Origin: DASZFV01 sp035546175
GTDB taxonomy: Bacteria; Myxococcota_A; Polyangia; Fen-1088
Direction of reading: 5' to 3'
Assembly: GCA_035546175.1 (NCBI GenBank)
Contig: DASZWW010000489.1
Coordinates: 1 to 5,243, forward strand
Length of the DNA: 5,243 nt
Position 1 is the stretch's first letter. Every line of letters begins with the position of its first letter. The notes below the pieces were generated by a model that saw only the letters and a list, made by a program, of their open reading frames with translations, had not been told where the DNA came from and ran no database searches. Shown piece after piece: positions 1 through 5,243 of the stretch. Position numbers and translations under genes: made by a program.

Positions 1-78
1 CTCGACGGGCGCGGCTGGCTCGACGACCGGCGGCGGCGGCTCGACGGGCGCAGGTGGCTCGACGAACGGCGGCGGCGG
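1..78 (+). repeat. 39-bp tandem repeat, two units, encoding a Gly/Ser/Thr linker
   Basis: Units 1-39 and 40-78 are identical except at three positions (13, 15 and 27 of the unit). Each encodes 13 residues, STGAAGSTTGGGG then STGAGGSTNGGGG, so the repeat keeps the frame of the SodC-like gene. Each unit also holds two internal CTCGACG starts. The array may continue to the left of the window. Such in-frame repeats form flexible spacers between a membrane anchor and a folded domain and can vary in copy number by slippage. Confidence 0.85.
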
Positions 79-505
79 CACGGGCGCGGGCGGCGCCGGC
101 AGCAGCAAGCCCGCCATCGCCACGATGGCTCAGGCGAACGGCAACGGCGTCATGGGCATGGCGACGTTCACGCCCGACGGGACGGGGAACATCACGCTCG
201 TGCTCATGGCGATCAACTGCCCCGGCAACGGCGCGCACTCGTTCCACCTGCGCGAGAAGGCCGACTGCGGCAACGACGGCATGAACTCTGGGATGATCTG
301 GGCCAAGGGCGGCATGCTGGGCACGATCACCTGCAACGGCGGCAAGGGCGGGATGGCGATGTACAAGACGCCGTCGGCCGGGTACTGGACGATCGGGACG
401 GGCGACGCCTCGAGCGACATCCTCATGCGCTCGATCGTGATCGACATGGGGACCGAGGCCATGCCGGGCAACCCCATCGCCTGCGGCGTGCCTCGGAACG
501 ACTGA
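2..505 (+). CDS. Cu/Zn superoxide dismutase-like (SodC fold) protein, 5'-truncated, metal ligands degenerate
   Basis: The reading frame is open from the left edge and ends at TGA 503-505; 167 residues are visible and the true start lies outside the window. Residues 1 to about 35 are a Gly/Ser/Thr/Ala linker of the sort that often follows a lipoprotein signal in myxobacteria; the signal itself is not visible. Residues about 42-167 follow the SodC pattern: a G-x-A-T-F strand, AHSFHLRE at 78-85 (family HGFHxHE), ADC at 87-89, a GMLGTIT stretch where the family has GDLPxIT, IVID at 145-148 (family VVIH), and a C-terminal GNPIACGV (family GNAGxRxACGV). C89 and C161 match the conserved intrasubunit disulfide; C73 and C111 are extra. 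Of the metal ligands only the equivalent of human H46 (H82) is clear. The H48 position is Arg84, D83 is Met, H120 is Asp148, and the H63, H71 and H80 positions show no His. The active-site Arg before ACGV is also missing. The fold assignment is fairly secure from these motifs; dismutase activity is unlikely. Its role is unknown and could be structural, copper-related or adhesive. Confidence 0.82.
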   Translation, partial: STGAAGSTTGGGGSTGAGGSTNGGGGTGAGGAGSSKPAIATMAQANGNGVMGMATFTPDGTGNITLVLMAINCPGNGAHSFHLREKADCGNDGMNSGMIWAKGGMLGTITCNGGKGGMAMYKTPSAGYWTIGTGDASSDILMRSIVIDMGTEAMPGNPIACGVPRND

Positions 506-537
506 CGCGCGTTCAGCGACGCGTGGGCTCGAGCGCG

Positions 538-561
538 GCCGCCCGCGGCGCGCGCGGCGGC
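538..561 (+). terminator. GC-rich hairpin after the SodC-like gene, possible terminator
   Basis: GCCGCC+CGCG at 538-547 can pair with CGCG+GGCGGC at 551-561, with a three-base loop (548-550) and one bulged C at 555. It lies 32 bases past the stop of the SodC-like gene. No U-tract follows, and stems of this kind arise by chance in sequence this GC-rich, so a terminator role is only a possibility. Confidence 0.2.
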
Positions 562-652
562 GCCTCGGACGCGAGCGCCGCCCACACCGGCGCCTGATCG
601 ACCACCCGCGCGCCGCGCGCGAGGCTCAGGATCGCCCGCCGAGGCGCCGATG

Positions 653-658
653 AGGAGG
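653..658 (+). promoter_or_regulatory. Shine-Dalgarno sequence deciding the GTG start of the kinase gene
   Basis: AGGAGG sits 8 bases before the GTG at 667, which is ideal spacing and a near-perfect anti-SD match. The next in-frame candidate, ATG 688, lies 29 bases downstream of this site and is preceded only by C/G-rich sequence without an SD, so GTG 667 is preferred. No convincing promoter elements were seen in the 161-bp gap. Confidence 0.8.
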
Positions 659-666
659 GAGCGCCC

Positions 667-3600
667 GTGCCCCGCGGCGCGCCCCGGATGGCCAACCAAC
701 AGGACTACCTCACGGGGCTCGCGCAGCTGCACGAGCTGACGAACGACGACGACCGCCGCACGGTGTGGCGGCAGGGTCTGACGGCGCTCGCCGAGATCGC
801 GAGCGTGCGGCCGGCGCCGCTCGAGGGGCTCGACCCGGAGGCGCTCGTCTCGAGCGCGCGCATCGCGCTGCTCACGGGCCTCGTCGACGACACGGGCTTC
901 CTCTCGCGGCCGGTGGCCGCGGCGGCGCTGTTCGAGATCGCGGCGGCGCTGCCGCCGGGCCTGGAGAAGGCCGACCTCGGGCGGCGCATCACGACGCTCT
1001 TGCAGTCGGGCGACGGCGCGACCTTCGTCGCCGTGACGCGCGCGCTGGCCCTGGGCGTGCCGCGCGCGCTGGCCGATCCGATCGTCGAGGCGCGCGTCGC
1101 CCTCGCGCTGCAGCTCCCGCTCGGCGGCGACCCGGGCGTCGACGCCCTCGCGCTGGCGCTCATCTCGCACGCCGATCTCGAGGAGCGGTGGGTCGGCGCG
1201 CCGTCGACGGGGTCGCTGGCGGCGCGGCGGCTCGCGGCGCGCGTGCTCGAGCGCGCCGCCTGCGAGGTCGCCCGCAAGGAGCGCGAGGGCAACCCGGTGG
1301 GCGCGCGGGCCATGGCGCGGCCCACCGTGCGCGCCGCGTGGCAGCGGCTGCTCGTCGACCGCGAGTCGCTCGTGTGGCGTCACGTCGCGACGGCGCGCGG
1401 CGTGCTCGCGGACTCGGTGCCCGCCTACGCCGAGGAGATCGAGCGGGAGCTCGCGCCGCGCAACGGCCCGGGCGAGTGGCGGCGCGCCGCCACCTCGCTC
1501 GCCGCGCGCATCGGCCGCGATCCCGTGATGGCCGCGCGCTGCCGCGATCTGGCGGCCGGCGAGCTCGGCAAGCGCGACCCCGGCATCCGCATGGCCATGG
1601 TGTACGGCCTGGCGCGCGCGGGCGAGCAGGAGCCCGAGGCGGCGGACGCGCTGCTCGGCCAGCTCGTCCAGGCGGGCGACGTCGACGTCATCGAGGCGCT
1701 CGTCGAGCTGCGCCGCCAGCGCGCGGGCGGGGAGCTCGGCGCCACGGCGGTCACGGGCGCGCTCATCCGCCTGCGCTCGCTGCCGCCCACGGCCGACGAC
1801 GGCGTCACGGCGCTGCGGCAGGAGCTCGTGGCGGCGCTCGAGCCCGACGACGGGCGGCGCGAGCGCACGATCGAGGAGCTCTGCGCGTCGGCGCTGCAGG
1901 CCTTCGCCGAGGGCGCCGACCTGCGGCCGCGCACGGAGGCGGCGGTCGCCGCCGCGGGGCGCGTGCTCGCCGAGGTCGAGGCCAACACGGACGCCACGCC
2001 CGAGGCGCGGCGCCGCTCGTTCCGCGCCGTGGGCCAGCTCGAGCGCGGGCTGCTCGAGACGGCGGTGCTGCGGCACCTCCTCGCGGTGGCGCGCCCCCCC
2101 GGCAAGCGCGCGGCCGGCGAGCCCGACCCGCTCGCGGCGCTGCTCGCGCGGCTCGACGAGTGGATCTGCAAGCGCGAGGAGCCGCCGCTGCCGACCTCGG
2201 ACGTCCCCCACCTGACGTTCCGCCTGCGGCGCCTGCGCGCGCTCCTGCACGTGCTCGACGTCGAGCGGGGCGCGGGCGACGACGCGGGCCCGGCGCGCGC
2301 GGGCCGGCTGCGCGCCTTCCGCCTGCTGCTCCGGCGCGTGCAGAACGATCCGCCCTCGCCGCTCAAGCGCATCACGGCGGCGACGCTCGCGCGCGCGTGC
2401 GATCGCATCGCGCGCGCCAACATGGGCGAGCTGTCGGACGTGGTCGTCGCCGTGCTCTCGCGCGTGCGCGACCCCGCCGACCTGCGCGTCGTCGCCGAGG
2501 CCTCGATGGTGGCCGAGGTCAAGGAGGTCATGGCGGCCGCCGCCGAGCTCGTGCAGCTCGCGGCGGCGAGCCCGTCCGAGCCCCAGGAGCGCTCCTTCCT
2601 CGAGCCGCTCGCCGCCCTCGCGCACGCGCTGCCGCTCGCCGTCTCGCCGCGCGTCGAGGGCCTGCGCCAGACGCTCGTGCAGCTCGCCCAGGCCCTGCGG
2701 GCGCTCGAGGGCGCGAGCGCGCTCGCGGCGCTCGAGCCCGACGACGACGGCTCGCTGCTGCAGGGCCTGGGGGCGATCGTCTCCTACGCGGCGCGCTTCT
2801 TCGCGGCGGCGCGCGCGCGCGTGGGCCTGCCGGGCGCGGGCACGCCGCCCACGGTGGGCGCCGCCGTGCGCGCGCTCGAGGGGGCCGTCGAGGCGGCGCG
2901 GCGCGGGGCGGAAGTGGACCTCGGCCCCGCCATCCGCGACGTCGTCGAGGCGCTGCGCGTGGACTTCCCCGGCGGCATCGGCGACGCCGTGGCGCGCGTG
3001 CTCACGCGGCTCGGCGAGCTGCCCCGCGATCGCCTCTCCGACGGCGCGCCCGTGCGCCCCGCCGTCGCCGATCCGGCGCCGCGCCTGCGCCTGCCCTCGT
3101 GGCTGCCGCCCAGCCGCCTCCTGGGCGGCTTCTACATCCAGCGCCCCATCTCGAGCGGGGCCGCCGGCTCGGTCTTCGTCGCCCAGCGCGCCCACGAGCG
3201 TCACGACGAGGCCGCCGAGTCGTACGCCCTGAAGGTGCCGTCGTACAACGGCCAGAACTCGCGCACGCTCAACGAGCAGGAGTTCCTCACGCTCTTCCGC
3301 GAGGAGGCCGGCGCGCTGCTCACGCTCGCGCCGCACCCGAACCTCGCCGGCTTCGTGACCTTCGACGCCGCCGCCCGCCCCAAGCCCATCCTCGTCATGG
3401 AGCTCGTCGCGGGCGCGTCGCTCGAGCGCGTGCTCGATCGCCGCGAGCTCTCGACGGCGTCGGCCTTCGCGATCCTCGACGGGATCGCCTCGGGCCTCTC
3501 GGCGATGCACGCGCAGGGGCTCGGCCACCTCGACCTCAAGCCCGCGAACGTCATCCTCCGCCAGCCGCGCGGCGAGGGCGATCTGGTCGGCGACGCGCAG

Positions 3601-4020
3601 GCCGCGCCCGTGCTGGTGGACTTCGGCCTGGCGGGCCGCAAGATCCGCCCCGGCTGCGCGAGCCCGCACTACGGCGCGCCCGAGGTCTGGGACCCGGGCA
3701 TGTACGGCTCGACCGAGCCCACCGCCGCCGACGTCTACGGCTTCGCCTGCCTGGCCTACGAGCTGCTCGCCGGCCGCCCGCTCTTCGCCGCCGACACCCT
3801 GCCCGGCCTCATCGCCTGCCACTTCGAGCACGACGGCAACCCGGCGGGCCTCGGCGCCCTGCAGGCCACGCGGGCCCTGGCGCCGCTCGCGCAGATCCTC
3901 GCCGCCGGCCTGGCTCCCAACCCGCGCGCCCGCGCGACGATCGTCGAGCTGCGCGACGCGCTCCGGGATCTGCAGCCGGCGCTGCGCGCGGCGGAGTGGC
4001 CGCTGGCCCTGCCCGCCTGA
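667..4020 (+). CDS. Large protein with HEAT-like helical N-terminus and C-terminal Ser/Thr protein kinase domain
   Basis: The gene is complete: GTG start with a strong SD, 1117 residues, TGA stop. Residues 1 to about 810 are Ala/Leu/Arg/Glu-rich and look all-helical. Some segments resemble HEAT repeats, for example DPGIR at 304-308 within an amphipathic helix pair. No known enzymatic motif, signal peptide or membrane segment is seen there. A Pro-rich linker (about 800-818) leads to a protein kinase domain at about 820-1105. Its motifs are a glycine loop ISSGAAGSV at 828-836 (first Gly replaced by Ser), the ATP-anchoring Lys856 in YALKVP, the helix-C Glu880, catalytic loop HLDLKPAN with D956, K958 and N961, DFG at 985-987, APE at 1004-1006, D1022 in DVYGFA, and a C-lobe Arg near 1087-1089. 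All catalytic residues are present, so it is probably active and transfers ATP phosphate to Ser/Thr of partner proteins. The HRD Arg is Leu (non-RD type). Most bacterial Hanks-type kinases have the kinase domain first, followed by sensors; here the order is reversed and there is no membrane anchor, which suggests a cytoplasmic kinase with a protein-binding scaffold. Substrate and signal are unknown. Confidence 0.9.
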   Translation: MPRGAPRMANQQDYLTGLAQLHELTNDDDRRTVWRQGLTALAEIASVRPAPLEGLDPEALVSSARIALLTGLVDDTGFLSRPVAAAALFEIAAALPPGLEKADLGRRITTLLQSGDGATFVAVTRALALGVPRALADPIVEARVALALQLPLGGDPGVDALALALISHADLEERWVGAPSTGSLAARRLAARVLERAACEVARKEREGNPVGARAMARPTVRAAWQRLLVDRESLVWRHVATARGVLADSVPAYAEEIERELAPRNGPGEWRRAATSLAARIGRDPVMAARCRDLAAGELGKRDPGIRMAMVYGLARAGEQEPEAADALLGQLVQAGDVDVIEALVELRRQRAGGELGATAVTGALIRLRSLPPTADDGVTALRQELVAALEPDDGRRERTIEELCASALQAFAEGADLRPRTEAAVAAAGRVLAEVEANTDATPEARRRSFRAVGQLERGLLETAVLRHLLAVARPPGKRAAGEPDPLAALLARLDEWICKREEPPLPTSDVPHLTFRLRRLRALLHVLDVERGAGDDAGPARAGRLRAFRLLLRRVQNDPPSPLKRITAATLARACDRIARANMGELSDVVVAVLSRVRDPADLRVVAEASMVAEVKEVMAAAAELVQLAAASPSEPQERSFLEPLAALAHALPLAVSPRVEGLRQTLVQLAQALRALEGASALAALEPDDDGSLLQGLGAIVSYAARFFAAARARVGLPGAGTPPTVGAAVRALEGAVEAARRGAEVDLGPAIRDVVEALRVDFPGGIGDAVARVLTRLGELPRDRLSDGAPVRPAVADPAPRLRLPSWLPPSRLLGGFYIQRPISSGAAGSVFVAQRAHERHDEAAESYALKVPSYNGQNSRTLNEQEFLTLFREEAGALLTLAPHPNLAGFVTFDAAARPKPILVMELVAGASLERVLDRRELSTASAFAILDGIASGLSAMHAQGLGHLDLKPANVILRQPRGEGDLVGDAQAAPVLVDFGLAGRKIRPGCASPHYGAPEVWDPGMYGSTEPTAADVYGFACLAYELLAGRPLFAADTLPGLIACHFEHDGNPAGLGALQATRALAPLAQILAAGLAPNPRARATIVELRDALRDLQPALRAAEWPLALPA

Positions 4021-4034
4021 GCCGCCGACGTCGA

Positions 4035-5243
4035 TCAGAAGGTCGCCACGGTGAAGATGAAGCGAAAGCCGTTGTCGGGGGCATAGACGAGCTGCGCGCC
4101 GCTCACGAGCGCGCCCTCCCAGTAGTTGCCGGGCGTGTGGTAGAGCCGCAGGCCGACGCCGACGTCGGGGAACCAGTGGGCGGTGCCGAGCCCCTCGAAG
4201 TGGTGGCCGGCCACCGTGCCGACGTCCGAGAAGAGGGACGCGTCGAGGTTGTGGGCGACGTACCAGCGGTACTCGACGGTGCCCATGACGCCGCTCTCGC
4301 CGCGGAAGCGCCCGTCGGGGAACCCGCGCAGCCCCGCGTAGCCGGACATCATGACGAGCTCCTCGAACGAGAGGGGGGCGCCGTCGAGCGCGTCGACCAT
4401 CCCGGCGCGGCCCCGCACGAGGAGCTGGCGATCGGTGAAGCCGGCCGCGAAGACCGGCTCCGCCGAGTACGTGACGAACCGGCTCGGATCGCCGGCCACG
4501 CCTCGCCCGAGCGTGGCGTCGAGGGCGAAGCCCACGCCGCTGCCGTCGCGCGTGTGCGAGCGGTAGTCCCACAGGAGGCCGACGCCGCCGTCGAGGATGC
4601 GCAGCCCGCCCTGGAACCCCGGGACCTCCGCCGGGTCGACGCACGCCGCGAGCGGCGCCGGCGTCGCGTTGCACGCGGGCGTCTGCAGCCGGAACACGTC
4701 GGCGATCGACGGGCCGCCCCGCACGGGCTCGGCCCGGTAGTCGCGCTGCTCGGCCTTGCCGTGCAAGGAGAGCGTGAACCGGGCGGGCAGCCGCCGCGTC
4801 CAGCGCAGCTCGCCCGAGAAGATGTCCGACCCGAAGCGCGACGGCTCGCGGCCGCGCTCGGCGAGATCCCGCTTGGTGAGCGCGCCGATGCCGGCGAAGT
4901 AGCGGTCGTCGCGCCGGTTGGCGAGGCCGCGGAACGTCAGGCCCGTCCAGCGCGGCGCCGCGAGGGCGAGCTCGCCGATGATGACCCCGGGGCCCGCCGT
5001 CTCGATCGAGAGCGTCGAGCCGCTGCCCTCGCCCGGGAGCCGGTTGTAGAAGAACCGCAGGCCCACCGTGGGACGGAAGCCCGTGGCGTAGGTCGCGAGC
5101 GGACGGACGCCGACCTTCCCGTCGTCGCTCGTGAGCCAGGCCGTGACCCAGTCCTGGACGTGGTGCGCCTCGACGGCCTCCGCCGTCTCGATGAAGGGCC
5201 AGAGGAGCCCGTCCATCATCACGCGCGGGAAGAAGAAGGCGAC
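4035..5243 (-). CDS. Omp85 family (BamA/TamA-like) outer-membrane beta-barrel protein, 5'-truncated
   Basis: The frame is open to the right edge, with 402 residues visible (residue 1 is the codon at 5243-5241), and stops at TGA 4037-4035. A GTG-ATG-ATG run at 5222-5214 could be read as a start, but the frame continues upstream with no SD before it, and the upstream residues (AFFFPR) belong to a hydrophobic pre-barrel segment typical of this family. The start is therefore outside the window. Residues about 1-42 form that pre-barrel segment. From about 43 onward the sequence alternates polar and hydrophobic residues in strand-like stretches. LRGF at 305-308, followed by PDGRFRG, is the conserved Omp85 loop-6 motif (V/LRGF/Y). 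It is followed by an EYRW strand, LFSDVG (family FxDxG) and VGVGLRL, and the protein ends in Phe, as barrel substrates of the BAM machine do. About 94 residues follow the motif, as expected for a 16-strand barrel. Cys191 and Cys201 flank a short loop and may form a disulfide. Family members insert or export outer-membrane proteins; whether POTRA domains precede the barrel cannot be seen. It is convergent with the kinase gene. Confidence 0.87.
   Translation of the reverse strand, partial: VAFFFPRVMMDGLLWPFIETAEAVEAHHVQDWVTAWLTSDDGKVGVRPLATYATGFRPTVGLRFFYNRLPGEGSGSTLSIETAGPGVIIGELALAAPRWTGLTFRGLANRRDDRYFAGIGALTKRDLAERGREPSRFGSDIFSGELRWTRRLPARFTLSLHGKAEQRDYRAEPVRGGPSIADVFRLQTPACNATPAPLAACVDPAEVPGFQGGLRILDGGVGLLWDYRSHTRDGSGVGFALDATLGRGVAGDPSRFVTYSAEPVFAAGFTDRQLLVRGRAGMVDALDGAPLSFEELVMMSGYAGLRGFPDGRFRGESGVMGTVEYRWYVAHNLDASLFSDVGTVAGHHFEGLGTAHWFPDVGVGLRLYHTPGNYWEGALVSGAQLVYAPDNGFRFIFTVATF

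Noticed and set aside
1..78. Tandem repeat considered as a CRISPR array
   Set aside because: The units abut without unique spacers and encode an in-frame Gly/Ser/Thr linker.
54..284. Plus-strand 76-codon frame over the linker and start of the SodC-like domain
   Set aside because: Arg/Ala/Thr-rich out-of-frame shadow of the SodC-like gene, with no domain and no SD.
688..690. ATG as an alternative start of the kinase gene
   Set aside because: No SD lies at suitable distance, whereas GTG 667 has AGGAGG at ideal spacing.
513..695. Minus-strand 60-codon frame covering the gap before the kinase gene
   Set aside because: Low-complexity Arg/Ala/Pro product, overlaps the SD and start of the kinase gene, and shows no SD of its own; probably a chance frame in GC-rich sequence.
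2094..2100. Run of seven C as a possible frameshift or phase-variation site
   Set aside because: The kinase frame continues intact through it with the same codon use on both sides, and short C runs are expected at this GC content.
2809..2823. Alternating GC/GT tract that might form Z-DNA
   Set aside because: Only about 15 bases, inside the coding sequence for an Ala-Arg stretch, and similar runs recur throughout this GC-rich window.
130..4674. Minus-strand open frame of 1514 codons spanning all three genes
   Set aside because: It is in exact codon register with the kinase gene and is open only because TTA, CTA and TCA are absent from the sense codons. Its product is an Arg/Ala-rich string without domains, while the sense frames carry clear SodC, kinase and Omp85 motifs.
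5214..5222. GTG-ATG-ATG as the true start of the Omp85-like gene
   Set aside because: The frame stays open to the window edge, no SD precedes the codons, and the upstream residues fit the family's pre-barrel segment; a signal peptide would also be missing.

Overview
The window is very GC-rich (by eye well above 70 %), with codons ending almost always in G or C. It also shows Gly/Ser/Thr-rich linkers of the kind common on exported proteins, a large protein with a eukaryotic-like Ser/Thr kinase domain, and an Omp85-type outer-membrane barrel. Together these suggest a Gram-negative myxobacterium (Myxococcota, probably Polyangia such as Sorangium/Polyangium relatives). That placement rests on composition and gene content and was not tested by a search.

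Layout: (1) Positions 2-505, plus strand, hold the 3' part of a gene. It encodes a low-complexity Gly/Ser/Thr linker with a 39-bp tandem repeat, followed by a Cu/Zn superoxide dismutase-like (SodC fold) domain in which nearly all metal ligands appear to be replaced. (2) Positions 506-666 are a 161-bp gap with one GC-rich hairpin and, at its end, a strong Shine-Dalgarno sequence. (3) Positions 667-4020, plus strand, hold a complete 1117-residue protein. About 820 residues of Ala/Leu/Arg-rich helical (HEAT-like) sequence precede a C-terminal protein kinase domain that keeps its catalytic residues but is of the non-RD type (HLD). (4) Positions 4035-5243, minus strand, hold the 3' part of an Omp85/BamA-TamA family barrel (LRGF motif, C-terminal Phe), open at the window edge and convergent with the kinase gene across 14 bp.

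The three genes do not form an obvious operon or a recognised system. The SodC-like gene and the kinase gene point the same way but are separated by 161 bp. The barrel gene is transcribed towards them. The first product is probably exported (start not visible), the kinase protein looks cytoplasmic (no membrane segment), and the barrel sits in the outer membrane. The points of most interest are the apparently metal-dead SodC-like domain and the reversed architecture of the kinase. I see no mobile element, CRISPR array, tRNA or rRNA.
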